Below, in pieces: positions 51,501 to 63,283 of a stretch of 64,000 nucleotides of DNA; within the stretch, counting starts at the first letter, position 1, and each line of letters starts with the position of its first letter. This DNA is from Pelobates cultripes (Eukaryota > Chordata > Amphibia > Anura > Pelobatidae), in contig OW240916.1 in assembly GCA_933207985.1 (NCBI GenBank), positions 298,339,872 to 298,403,871 of the forward strand, written 5' to 3'. The notes below the pieces were generated by a model. It saw only the letters and a program-made list of their open reading frames with translations. It ran no database searches and was not told the DNA's origin. The position numbers were made by a program, and so were the translations under genes.

Positions 51501-54500
51501 GTTAGACCTGCCCACTGCCTGCTGACATCAGTAGAAGTGGTAGCCTGGTCCAATCACAATGCTTCCCCATAGGATTGGCTGAGACTGACAAAGAGGCAGA
51601 TGAGGGGCAGAGCCAGCATCATTCAAACACAGCCCTGGCCAATCAGCATCTCCTCAGAGAGATTAATTGAATCAATGATTCTATGAGGAAAGCTCAATGT
51701 CTGCATGCAGAGGGAGGAGATACTGAATGTTTGGATGCATTTTAGGCAGCCATGACCCATGCAGGATCTCTAACAGCCATCTGAGGAGTGGCCAGTGAAG
51801 TTATCACTAGGCTGTAATGTAATTACTGCATTTTCTCTGAAAAGACAGTGTTTACAGCAAAAAGCCTGAAGGTAATGATTCTACTCACCAGAACAAATTC
51901 AATAAGCTGTAGTTGTTCTGGTGACTAAAGTGTCCCTTTAAAGTATTGTAATAACTTTCAAAACTCTCATATATACTAAAGAAACGTCTGCATGAGCACA
52001 AGTATAAAGTACACTCAGGCAAATATAATGTATAACATATACACATAACAAAACTATTATCTTGCGTAATAGGGTCACACTGTAGATGAAAAACCAGATA
52101 AAGTGAAAAGGTGCTTAGTGGCAAAATAGTACTAGAGATATTAATTAAATTACTGCATGTGAAAATAATACAAAAATACTTAATTGGATCACAGGCCAAA
52201 AGAAAAAGTACTGTTGCTAAAACCTTAGGTATCAATTTTAAGTACAAGGACAGTTCAGTGAACTAAACTGAAAACATGCTTAACAAACCAAACAAAATGT
52301 AAAGTGCTAGTACCTAGTATTTTGTACATCCAACAAATTGACTATGCTCATGCTGATTTAATAAAATAAATATGAATGTAATATCACTAGTAGAAAGTGC
52401 AATATACCACTACACCCACTTTATTTGAGACTTTATGTTATCTAGGAAGGAGCTTATTACGGACATCTATACTGAACTATGCAAGACCTCTAAAGCTTGG
52501 TGTCCCCTGCGATATGTAGAACAATGAGAGAGGGACCTCGGGTAAGAGATTGAGGGTGATGAGTGGCAGGATATGTGGGAGGCAGCGGCGAAGGTCTCCA
52601 TGTGTGTGATTTCCCAGGAACAAATGTACAAGGTCCCACTCAGGTGACACACCATTCCAGTGCAGTTATATAGGATGCGCGTATGACCCACGGATGATTA
52701 TTGGTGTGGGATGAGGGTAACATATGTGGTGGTTTTGCCCCACTCTGACACAGTTCTGGGGGGATATAAGAGTATTGCTTAGGGAGGTCTTTCAAAAACC
52801 ATTCGAGCTGGATCCCTGGCTTTTCTTGCTTTCCAAACCCCAGGAAGGTATGACCCACAGAGAACAGAAATGATGTAACAGAATAACTCTGGCAGCGAAA
52901 CGAGTTGTTGCGGCACACTGGTTACAGCCCTCCCCACCACCGATAGGAGAGGTCTGGGCAAAGGTAGAAAAAAAATCATCTAATGGACCAATTGACGGCA
53001 ACCATACATAACACCCTCCGCTCGTTCTATAAAATATGGGAACCCTGGCACAAGTATACGGATAAACTTTAAATAGCCATTTCTGTGCAAGGTAGATTCA
53101 TCTAGGATTCCTGTGGGGGGCACTACGACATACTGGGAACAAAAACTATACTTAGGGACTTACATATGGGAGATGTCCTTGGATATGGGAGATCTAGAGA
53201 GAGGTAGAGATGGGGGGGGGGGAGGACTTTTGCCCCCTGTCCCAGTAAACAGAAATTCTGAACCCCAACCCCCGGCAAGCCGAAAGCAAGGGGAAGGAAA
53301 GCAATCTAGAGGTGATATTTACTCCCAGACACCCAGGACAGAGACCCTCACTATGGCAGATAATGTTCACATAGGATACCTCACTGGTATCCCTTGACTT
53401 CCCACTCCCTCCCTGCCCCCCCTCCCCCCTTCTTGTTATACCTACATGTTCACTTTTTCTTGTTCATTGGTTGGGCCAGTACTTGTAGTTCCATCAGCCG
53501 CATAACTACCTACTAGCAAGTCTCTTATTATACGTGCATACTCGTCAATAGCAAGTGGGTACGGCAGTGCTGGTTAAATGGTTACAACCACTTTTACACT
53601 ATTTTCATATATATATATATATATATAAAAACCTTGTCGTCAGATATACAACTGTTACTACCGCCGGTCGGAGACTATGATGTGATACTGTGGTTACACA
53701 TGGGCTACCATACCTTGCACTCTGTAGGAAAGTCGGATGTTATGGCCTTGTAGGGTATTATTATTATTTTATTATTTATATAGCACCATCAGACTCTGTA
53801 GCGCTGTACAATGGGTGATATGATATGTACCTTTTTTATGGAATTGTATAGGACAGCAATTTAAATTAAAGATTTTAAAAAAAAGAAAGTGCAATATACA
53901 TAACATATATACATAAGAAACTATTATCTTGCATAATAGGGACACTCTGTAGATGATAAACAAGCGATAGAAAGTGCTTAGTGCCAAAATAGTACTATAG
54001 AAATTGTTACATTGATAAACTGACAGGGGTCTCAAAACATTTGTATTTTTGCAGGCTCTTCTAATAAATATAGGTTTCACAAGTGGACCTGATTAAGTAA
54101 GCTGCACACTGTACTTTTTCTGAAGCATGTCAGACTGTTCCCATACATAAGGGAGTCCGGAACAGAAATGCCAGTAAGTTCTCTCTGCACAAGAGATACG
54201 GCAACCCCAGATGATCATTTCTGTCTTCTTTGGGCCTCGTCAGTGAGATGTAGCTGATACCCCTCTAGGCACAGTGAGCACGGGGTCCACGTCTGGATTA
54301 CCCTTTTAACTTGGGGTGAGCCAGGTTAATGCATTGCAACAAAAACAATGAATATGAAAACTCTGAAAACAGAAAAAAGCTTAGAGAAACTCTAAGAGTA
54401 ACTTGCCCTTTGGTAAATCCCCACTCAGGTCTTAAAATAGTTTTTGCTCGCTTGTGCCATTAGAGAGAGAACATATTCTAAAGCATATCAGTCTGATCCC

Positions 54501-57500
54501 ACCCATAAGGGAAGTCCAGAACCCAAACCGCACTCATACAGTACAGAATCTTGTCCAGTATCACACAAAGTCTAATTCACTGGTTGCTGCAATTGTCAAA
54601 TTACTGTATATACTTTCTTTGCAAAGCTTTGTTTAGTGTTCTCTTGCATGTTATGGCTAACATTGTCTATCCTTACGTGGTTAGTCCTGTGTGTGTTCCC
54701 CAGGGGTCAATTGCAGGGGAAAAAGTGAGGGAATTCACCCAAAATTTCCAACCACCCCAAGATGAGTGTAATGTCCTGTGTTCGTTTAGCAAAGCGCAAG
54801 CAAATTTAATGGCACTCACACTGCGTTTGCTGGTCTCTTGTCTATGGTGTTCCCACAAGTGGGATACCAAATAGCAAAATTGTACAGGATTACATGTATG
54901 TGGAAGGAGATTTTGTGGTGAAATGTGTGTAAAGGGGTCTGTTTGTGATGTACTTTGTAGAGTTAAGGGCTGTAGTTTGTGTCTGCGTACACATGTTTAA
55001 GGGCTGTAGAGATTGTGTATATGTATACAGCCTGCAGTGTGTGAGTATATGTGTTTTGGGGTTGCGTTGTGTATCAAGGAGCTGTACTGTGTATGCACAT
55101 TTATTGGGTTTGTAGAGTCTGTGTATAGGAGTAAAGTCTGTATATAGGGGTCAAATGTGTATGTGTGTGGGGGTGAAGTGTGTATGGAGGTGAAGTGGGA
55201 AAGTATTGCATGTGCATGGGAAGGTGAACTGTGTGTATATGTTCATGTGTACTATGTGCGTGTACCTTGTATATACTGTGCGTGCGTGCGTGTGTGTGAA
55301 GGAGTGTGTACTGTGTGTGTGTATGTATGGATATACTGTGTAGGGGTTTTTGGGAGTGGGATAGGGAGGGGAATTACTATTTTCATATTAATTATTTTAA
55401 AAATATATTGCAGGGTAAGAACAGGGAGGGTGGCATTCAGATCCCTTGTGGTAGAGGCTACTCTCTTGGAGCTCCATCACTTATGTATGTTGTCAGTTTC
55501 AGCAACGCTATGAAACTGTAAATGCAGGATCTCATGAAAGATATTAGATGTGGAGGTGCAGGCTTCCTAACATTGCCAACAATTGGACACTTTCCTCTGG
55601 AAATCACATATAGATTAGTAAGTAACACTAGTTAGTGTGCCAGCATTTCAGGCCTGGACTGCCCTTATGGACAGGATCAGACTAATATGCAGGTGCCAGT
55701 TAATCTCCCCTGCCAAATCATCCTCAGCTACAGGGCGACTTTCCATCTGATTGAAGAACTAAATCCCTGGAGTACTCAGATACTAGATAGGCTTTAAAGG
55801 ACCACTCTAGGCACCCAGACCACTTCAGCTTAATGAAGTGGTCTGGGTGCCTGGTCACTCTAGGATTAACCCATTTTTTTATAAACATAGCAGTTTCAGA
55901 GAAACTGCTATGTTTCTTAATGGGTTAATCCAGCCCTCAAATCCTCTAGTGGCTGTCTCATTGACAGCCACTAGAGGCGCTTGTGTGATTCTCACTGTGA
56001 AAATCACAGTGAGAGCACGCAAGCGTCCATAGGAAAGCATTGTAAATGCTTTCCTATGAGACCGGCTGAATGCGCGTGCAGCTCTTGCCGCGCGTGCGCA
56101 ATCAGCCGAATGGGAGGAGAGGAGGAGGATCGGATGAGGAGAGCTCCCCGCCCGGCGCTGGAAAAAGGTAAGTTTTAACCCCTTTCCTTTCCCCAGAGCC
56201 CGGCGGGAGGGGGTCCCTGAGGGTGAGGGCACCCTCAGGGCACTATAGTGCCAGGAAAACGAGTATGTTTTCCTGGCACTATAGTGGTCCTTTAATAAAG
56301 GAAAATCATCATAAATTTCTCAACAAACTTGACACTAGAATTATCCTGGTTGGGACAGGTAAACGCTATCGAAATGATGGTACTGCCCAAAATGTTATAA
56401 TTGTTCCACACATTTGCTATAGCCTTACCAAATACAATTTTGAAAAAGTCTAAAATTCTCCTACCCAAACATGTCTGGAAACGCAGACCGACCACAGGTG
56501 TCGCATGGGTCAATGAAATTGATGATGAAATCAGGGATCTTGGGAGTTCAAAATCTGAAGTATTACTACCTAACTAAAGCCAGTTGATTTTAATGCTACC
56601 TAGGAGAAACTCTCCATTAGAAAATGTGTATACATCTCCACATATCTTGCAACAGCTTGTCTGAGTGGTAAAACACCTGCATCCTCTCTGCCACCATCGA
56701 TTGCTACAGGCACCTTTATTTTCACTCCAGCTGTGGCACAAGTAGGCTAACTCATCCCTTATGTAATAGCCCTGCTTTCTGTACTGTGTCTTCTCACCCC
56801 CAACCTTTCGCATGCATCCTGGGCCAATAGTGAATAGACCCAAATCGCCCAACTCTTTAAGCTGGCAGGGGTCAAACAGTTCCCTGATATTTAATCTGAA
56901 TTTTCCCTCCCCTCTAGAGAAATTGTTCATATACATGTGAATTATACTCATTCTCTCCTGTCAACACATGACATGAATCACCTCTGTCTAATCCACAAAT
57001 GGAACATAGGGTAAAGTTTATTTGCACAACTCCTTTCTGTAGCCAACTCCTAACTTATACAACTACAGGTCCCTGAGAGGTTATCTTATATGCAAGGTTA
57101 GGCAGTTGAGCTAGGGAAAACATTTGATGCTGCACAATGTCAAAAGTATTATTGAACATGCGGGCCTGCGGGGGGCTGTCTCGGAGAAGGGCCAGCCCAT
57201 GACATTGTGCTGTCTGAGTTCAAGGATGAAATGCTGCCCCCCGATAAAAAACACTCCCACCAAAAAAACACACTCATATACACACACACACACTCTAACT
57301 GATTTGACACACACTCACTGACAGACACATACCCTCACTGACAAAGACACACTCACTGACAGACACATACACTCTCACTGACAGACACACACACTCTCTC
57401 TGACAGACACACACACACTCACTGACAGATACATACACACACACACACACACTCTCTCACTGACAAACACACACTCACTGACAGACACACACACTCTCAC

Positions 57501-60500
57501 TGGTTTGGCACACCCATGTACCCATTCTCCGTACACACATATAACACTATGACATGACACACAGACACCTACATGTACACTAATATGCCTCACACACACT
57601 CACACCTGCTGGTGTGGGGGAACTGTTTGTGGGAGGGTGACAGTATGGGGAGCGCTGTTGGGAGCGATAACAGTGTTGGGGTTGAGTGTGTTGGTGACAG
57701 TGTGGAGGGTGGGGCAGTGTGTGTGTTTTGGTGATAGTAAGGGGGCAGTATGTGGGAGGATGACAGTGTGGATGGACAGTGTGTGTGTTGGTGACAGTGT
57801 TGGGGGGCAGTGTGTGGGAGGGTGAAAGTGCAGGGGGGCAGTGTTTCTGTTGGGGACAATGAAGGCAATTTGTGTGTGTTGGTGACAGTGTGGGATGGCA
57901 GTGTGTGTGTGTTGGTGACAGTGTTGTGGGGTAGTGTGTGCTGGTGACAATGGGGGGCAGTATATGGGAGGGTAAAAGTGCAGGGGGGTAGTGTGTGTGC
58001 TGGTGACAGTGGGGGCAATGTGTGTGTTGGTGACAGTGTGGGGCGGTAGTGTGTGTGTTGGTGACAGTGTGTGGAGGATGTTTTAGTGATAAGACTCCCC
58101 ACATTGAAATACCTTTATTTTTAAAGCAATACATTTCCTGGTGCAGAACTGCAGACCATGTGATGCGAGCACCCAGGGCATAGCCATAGTAACCAATGGT
58201 AACACTTTGGGAGCTCACGAGACCTCTACATGGTCAGCAGCCCTGCACCCTGCGGAGCTGCAGAGCGGAGGCACATGGGCAGACTGATTGGAGGGGCCCT
58301 GAACCCGGCAGCATATAGGGCAAACTGCCAGGCCCCCTCTTGGTGTTGGGCCAGTGGTCACAGACTGAGGACCTAACAGGTCAGTCTGACCTAAGGTTAT
58401 TTAGGTGACCCCGCTAACACAGTCAGCATGAGTACTTAGGCGGGCACCTAAATCGCCTAATAAGAGAGCGGGCTCTGGCTGTTAAATAATGACAGGGGCA
58501 GCAAAATTTTGGAAACCGTACCCACATTTTTTTGGTCATGCTCTCTCCTCTTGTCCTTGTGTCCTTGTGGAACTTCCCTGCTTACAGCACACTACCTACT
58601 GGATATGCTTCCATACATCTAACGGGGCGCCTTGAGAATTCTGGTTATGCATTTCATAATTTCAGCCAAATTGTGTATAGTTTCTGCTTGGAAATCTACT
58701 ATACCTACTGCTATCCTCATAGTCAGAGGCGGCTCTCTAATCAGGCGAAGGCCTCGCACGGTCTGGGGCCTCGCAGCTGCCTAAATCGCCATAGGGCAGA
58801 TTGACACGTCAGGTCTTCGGTCTATGACCGAGGGCCCGACACAAGAGAGTGCCCAGCGGCTTGCCTGTAATGCCGTGGGTTGTGAGGCCCCTCCAGTCAG
58901 CCTGCTCGGGAGAGAGCCAGCCTTCAGTCTGCAGCTCTGTCGGATTCAGAGCTGCAGACTGAGGTGTCTCGCGATTACCAACCATTACAGCAACGCTCTG
59001 ACTGGAGATCGCGAGACTTACCATGTGGTCTGCAGCTCTGCACTTGGCAGAGCTGCAGACCGGATAGGGAGCCCACTGGACCACCAGGGATACAGCCTGC
59101 CCACCTGGCCACCAGGTATACAGCCTGCCCACCGGACCACCAGGGAATCAATATAATAAAAATATATTTATGACGCCCTGCCCTGTCACAGTCTCAGCTC
59201 CCCACCACCCCCTACCTGTCACAGCCCCCCTACCATCCCCTACCCTGTCATAGCCCCCCTAGTTCCCCCTGCCATGTCACAGCCCCACTGTCCTGTCACA
59301 GCTCCCCTACAACCCCCTGCCCTGTCACAGCTCCCCTACCACTTCCTGCCCTGTCACAGCCCCCTATTATCCAATGCCCTGTCACAACCCCCCTATCACT
59401 CCCTGCCCTGTCACATCCCTCCTACCACCCCGTGCCTTGTAACAACCCCTGTATTACCCCCTGCCCTGTCACAGCCCTCCTACCCAGTCACAGCCCCCAC
59501 CACGACCTGTCACCACACACCCACCCTATCACAGCCACTCCACACACACACATGTGCTGTCACAGCCTTCCTCCACACACCTTGTCATCCCCCACCCATA
59601 CCCTATCATTACCATACAAACCCTTCACACACACACTGTCACCCCCTACACGATCACCATTCCCAAACACTTTCAGTCCCTTCACACTGTCAACCCCTAC
59701 ACCTAGCCAAACTCACATTAACCCCTCCTAATCCTGTCACTCTCACCCCTCCAACCATATCAAACTCACCAACCCTTGCTTTGCCACAATTACCATATCA
59801 CATTAATCTCCTTCTCAATCCTGTCAGACTCACCTTCTCTTGAACTGTCCCACTCACCCCCTTCACCCTGCCACACTCACCCTACCACATAAAACCTTAC
59901 AATCCGGTCCTCCAACTGTGCCACACTCACCCAAACCTTGTCACACACAGGTAAACAATGCCAGATACACTCAGAAATATGTTACTATGTCACCATACCC
60001 CGCAGTCGTGTATAAACAATTAGCATAATTGCTAATTACATTTTTTTTTTTGTAAATTAATTTAGTTTGCAAATTGTGCCATAACTACAGTCAGAGAGTT
60101 CACAATGCTGCAGCACAGGCAGCCGCTACACTGCAAGCCTCTGAACAATGAATACAGAGACTAGCTCTCTGTATCCAGCTCTGCAAGCTTGTCCTTCAAT
60201 ACAACTGCAACAGTTTATACACTCAATGCAACCCCTATTTAATTTTTTACTTTGGGTGTTACTGAGGGCCTCATGTTTAAGCCTCACAAAGTCTAGAACG
60301 GCCACTGCTCATAGTCATTGTATTTGTGTACTTACTGACATTGTTTAACCTTTGTGTTTGTAGCTCTGCTTAATGTTTCATCTGTCATTCACATCTTGTA
60401 TGTATTTTATACAAGGTATAATTTCATATAAATTCATACATTGAAAAAAAGTGAACTGTGAAAGCCAGGTGAATGCAAAGATGCCAGAAGTTCCTATAGG

Positions 60501-63283
60501 ATATTAGGCGGAAAATATGAAATGTATCACTTTTGCTGTTTTATTAGCCATCACTCACAATAGAATGGTCCAAGCATGTCTAGAAATACCAGCTGGCATA
60601 GTACCATGACTTTCAGGAATGTTGCTTTGGGGCATTACACGAGATGAGCACCGTTTACCTCCTCAGTGAGTAATACTACCTGATAAGAGGACTTGACACA
60701 TAATAACACCAATAAGCTTTTCTAACCAGATTCTGCTTAGTGATTAGGCCTCCGGTGATTTACCTAAGCCACTTTTCCTGATTCTGTCGGCTAATGCAAT
60801 TTACATTCACGATGATCCCCTTTACTGTACAAAATCCCTTTACAATTTGTTTTTCGCAAATTAAAGCACAGTGATGCATAATAATGGATATGGATTTTAA
60901 AAATGGTGTGAGACGTCTACTGTAGCTGTTTTAAAACCAAAGAAATATTAGTGCCACATGTGAAAAATGTATGTTTTATTCAAATTGCCAGTGATTGCTT
61001 ATGGTATTTTTAAAGTTATTTTTTGTTTTATACAATAATATGCTAGGCTTGTTTGTTTCTCTATTCCACATGTGAAAAAACTGAGTAAATGTAAAAGTTG
61101 AGCTTGCTCTAAACCCTCTGACATTTGAAATATTGATACCTTAATAATGACTAAAAAAAATATTCAAAAACTTCCACAGTTTGTGTGTTTGTCTGCAGTG
61201 TGCATCTGTGTGTTTGTCAGCGTTCATCTGTGTTTGTGTGTCTGGTATTATGTATTTTTGTATAAGAGTATGTATTTGTATTTGTGTCTGGTAGTGTTTA
61301 TCTGCATATATGCCTGACATTATATGTGTGTTAGAGTTTTTGTATCTTTTAGTAGGTATGTCTGTGTATGTGTCTTGTTGATCTGTGTGGAGTGTCTGTG
61401 TGTGTCTAGCAGTTTTGCATCTGTCTGTCTGTGTGTGTGTGTGTGTGTGTGTGTCTGTGGCACTATGTATATTTGTGTATCGTGTAGTGTGTATCTGCAT
61501 ATATGGCTGGCAGTACATGTGTGTAAGAGTTTGTATCTTATACTGTGTATGTCTTGCTGATCAAATCTGTTTTGGGTCAAATTTTTAATAACTGTGGAGT
61601 AGATTGATATATTTGAATCTCCAAATTTCTCAACTGAGTTGGCAGGTGCAGAGGAAAAGTGCTTTGGGTGCTTGTAAAGGGATTATACCCAAATACTCTA
61701 TCTATTCACCATAACCAATCCAATATGCTGTAATGGTTGGAATGCTTAGTGTCCCTTTAAATGCAATTATTATTACATTTATTTATAGAGCAACACCATG
61801 TTTCACAGCACTAACCGAGTTGTGAATTAAAAAAATAAAAAAATGATGACAAGCAAATTAGGTTGATCGAATCAAGGGGGGAGGAAGTCCCTGCTCTATG
61901 AAGATTACAATCAGGAGAATAATTCACTTCTAATCCTAAGCAATCTGAGAAACAAATTAGCATCACATGCAGTATCTATAAAAGTCAATGTCACAAATTG
62001 GATTGCAACAAATGTGTCACTATGTGGAACTATGACACATATGTGTTATCTTCTAATGAGTGATGTTCTGAATTCTGTCTTCTAGATTTCGGAATTCTTA
62101 AAAACACGAATGCAAGAATGCTAACATGATATTACTAATAAATAATTTTTTTCTTATTTTTGTTCTTTTCAGCTATAATTCACAAAAACCTTCTGGAGAA
62201 CATGTAGTCTTGCACTATGGTAAGCTGTTCTTTTTTCCATTAGAAGTCTCTTTATTTATGTGGGCAGTGCCAACAGCTTAGTACCCTACTCCAACAGTGA
62301 GCTGTGCATGCTGTGAATATCACACATGACTTAAATTAGATTAGGAAGAACATTAATGAAATAAATAAATAAATAAATCTTACCTTGGAAGATTCTGAAA
62401 CTGTACAATTTAGACATTCTGTGCCCAGGCCGAATGTAGATACAGATTCCATGACAGGAGAGCTGGGTATATGAAAGCAGAACAGGTACGAAATCATGAA
62501 ATAAGTACGAAGGAGAGTTAATTAAACATATTTTCAAAACGATTGAGAATGGAGAGACACAGACATGACTAATACATTTATATATAGGTATAGGAGAGAA
62601 ATTACAAGAGCAAGGACCTACTCCCTCTAGAGCAGGGGTTCCCAACCCAGTCCTCAAGTAACCCTACCAGTCCAGGATTTACCCTGTTGTGTCTAATGTG
62701 TTTTTTGTGTTTTTTCCTAAAAATACCTTAGACACAACTGGGTAATTCCTAAATCCTGGACTGTTGGGGGGGTGGGGGTAAGGACTGGGTTGGGAACCAC
62801 TGCTCTAGAGGAAGATTAAAGTAACCAAAGTAGGAAATATAAAACTATGCAAGAAAGCTCAAAAGTTATGAGAGAGACTAAATCCAGCATTTAGCTGCTT
62901 CTTACATAGTAACACATTTACATTTAGGAAATTGTACATATATTCTTAGTAGAATAATCTGGCTAGGGATTTTATTTGGGGAATAATGGACAACTATGGC
63001 TGCAATGTGGTGGATTTGCAGAGATTGGAGATGGCTATACTGTGTGACAAATCCCAATTTAAATTTTTTTTTGGTTAAGGTTAGCAAGAATGTTGTGCCT
63101 GTTTAATTTGTTTTTTTCTCCTATACTGTGTTAATGCAATGTTTAGAGTTATTGATGGCACAGTGGTGTTATTTTTTGTAAATTAATTGGATGGATTAAA
63201 CATGTTCTATTTCCTTTGCAGATCAACCAAATGAACACAGACAATTCCAAAGCTATGGACTATATAAATCAGGGCTTAGGCAG
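48470..63283 (+). CDS. Unrecognised secreted-protein gene, 5' exons (join 48470-48561, 62173-62219, 63222-63283)
   Basis: Three segments on the plus strand have canonical acceptor and donor sites and agreeing phases (2, 1, 0). Together they encode an uninterrupted 67 residues. The first starts MENNRIYLLLAILGILFLSS and ends in VSAKLHD, a good signal peptide with a likely cut after SSKKLVSA. The next encodes YNSQKPSGEHVVLHYD, the third QPNEHRQFQSYGLYKSGLRQ. An acceptor (CTGCTTCCCCAG) just before the first suggests an upstream non-coding exon. The gene continues past the window. I do not recognise the family. In human the place after RPS23 on this strand is held by ATP6AP1L, but no clear similarity is seen. 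Prediction from splice signals only, and the first intron is long (13.6 kb). Confidence 0.5.
49770..50354. mobile_element. TTAA-flanked MITE
   Basis: TTAAATGGTTACTCCAACCC at the left, GTTCTAGTAACCCTTTAA at the right; the internal hairpin CCACTTCAAATTACTGAAGT is near 50306-50330. Confidence 0.75.
51352..51941. mobile_element. TTAA-flanked MITE
   Basis: TTAAAGGAGTCAGGAACACA at the left and GTGACTAAAGTGTCCCTTTAA at the right (TTAA duplication). GCCAATCAGCATCTCC-like sequence and a CCAATCACAATGCTTCC block resemble the interior of related frog elements. Confidence 0.75.
52430..53080 (+). mobile_element. L1/Tx1-type LINE ORF2 C-terminal fragment
   Basis: Translation with frame changes shows NICHVWWFCPTLTQFWGDIR, then ELDPWLFLLSKPQEG and ITLAAKRVVAAHWLQPSPPP, the tail of Tx1/L1 ORF2 (the HxWWxCP...FW block and the LLAA..I..HW block). 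It is 5'-truncated and has several stops. Confidence 0.75.
53752..53826 (+). repeat. Short dispersed module (AGCGCTGTACAATG type)
   Basis: TATTATTTATATAGCACCATC then CTGTAGCGCTGTACAATGGG. The same module is seen at 3468-3525 (and 24214-24271) and, weaker, near 61770-61805. It looks like a conserved core or tail shared by several repeats. Confidence 0.65.
54890..55360. repeat. Diffuse TG-rich minisatellite
   Basis: Irregular repeats of GTGAACTGTGTGTATATG-like words; long frames here are artefacts. Confidence 0.6.
55794..56295. mobile_element. TTAA-flanked MITE with several hairpins
   Basis: TTAAAGGACCACTCTAGGCA to GCACTATAGTGGTCCTTTAA. Internal palindromes include CACTTCAGCTTAATGAAGTG, AGCAGTTTCAGAGAAACTGC, GCCACTAGAGG/CCTCTAGTGGC and CACTGTGAAAATCACAGTG. 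Closely related to 37457-37881. Confidence 0.9.
56296..56950 (+). mobile_element. L1/Tx1-type LINE ORF2 fragment
   Basis: Translation gives MMVLPKMLIVPHICYSL, then GNADRPQVSHGSMKLMMKSG and LGVQNLKYYYLTKAS, matching the segment after the reverse transcriptase in Tx1/L1 ORF2 (K.LLPKLLYLF ... RPRVS...L....GGLG.PNLK.YY). It immediately follows the MITE at 55794, which probably interrupted it. Confidence 0.65.
57240..58085. repeat. Two-sided minisatellite (CA-rich then TG-rich)
   Basis: 57290-57515 repeats CACTGACAGACACACACACT. After a 120-bp spacer, 57650-58080 repeats GGCAGTGTGTGTGTTGGTGA plus CAGTGTGG. The two halves share GTGACAG / CTGACAG words in opposite sense, so the array is a loose inverted repeat. 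A short inverted pair (CACAATGTC / GACATTGTG, 57133-57211) lies to the left. Confidence 0.75.
58924..59062. repeat. Cluster of nested palindromes
   Basis: CAGTCTGCAGCTCTG / CAGAGCTGCAGACTG (58925-58971), GTCTCGCGAT / ATCGCGAGAC (58975-59017) and GGTCTGCAGCTCTGC / GCAGAGCTGCAGACC (59028-59061). The first and third pairs share the same core, so all four arms can pair with one another. Confidence 0.9.
59165..59960. repeat. C-rich minisatellite, unit about 30 bp
   Basis: Units of CCCTGTCACAGCCCCCCTAC plus CACCCCCTG, about a dozen good copies (59176-59480), decaying rightwards into CACACTCACC-rich sequence. The proline- and histidine-rich open frame is an artefact. Confidence 0.9.
61185..61560. 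repeat. TG-rich minisatellite
   Basis: Loose repeats of GTGTGTCTGG / GTATGTCTGTGTATGTG with a pure (GT)n core near 61430-61453. Confidence 0.8.
62173..62219 (+). CDS. Predicted exon 2 of the secreted-protein gene
   Basis: 47 nt, acceptor TTGTTCTTTTCAG, donor ATG/GTAAGC. Frame continuous with both neighbours. Confidence 0.5.
62633..62802. mobile_element. 170-bp hAT-type MITE with 8-bp target duplication
   Basis: Flanked by CTCTAGAG on both sides. Ends CAGGGGTTCCCAACCCAGTC and GACTGGGTTGGGAACCACTG are nearly perfect inverted repeats; the whole element can fold back. It lies in intron 2 of the predicted secreted-protein gene. Confidence 0.93.
63222..63283 (+). CDS. Predicted exon 3 of the secreted-protein gene
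   Basis: 62 nt, acceptor ATTTCCTTTGCAG, donor CAG/GTGAGA; ends in phase 0. A later exon-like stretch (63600-63671, followed by GTAAGT) could follow in phase but looks repeat-derived. Confidence 0.5.

Larger units (their letters stand above)
58724..60307. mobile_element. 1.58 kb non-autonomous hAT-like element, perfect 8-bp target duplication
   Basis: CTCATAGT flanks both sides (58716-58723 and 60308-60315). Left end CAGAGGCGGCTCTCTAATCA; right end, as complement, CAGTGGCCGTTCTAGACTTT. Inside are a cluster of three nested palindromes (58924-59062), a 1-kb tandem region of CCCTGTCACAGCCCCCCTA-like units and an AT-rich 3' third. No transposase frame. Confidence 0.92.

Noticed and set aside
56574..56951. 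125-codon minus-strand Cys-rich frame
   Set aside because: The plus strand there reads as a decayed Tx1/L1 ORF2, so the minus frame is a shadow.
57580..58218. 212-codon minus-strand His/Thr/Pro-rich frame
   Set aside because: Complement of the TG-rich minisatellite.
59274..59843. 189-codon Pro/Ser-rich frame
   Set aside because: Tandem CCCTGTCACAG units inside a hAT-like element.
48470..63283. Naming the unknown gene ATP6AP1L
   Set aside because: Only position supports it; the predicted residues do not show recognisable V-ATPase accessory-protein sequence.
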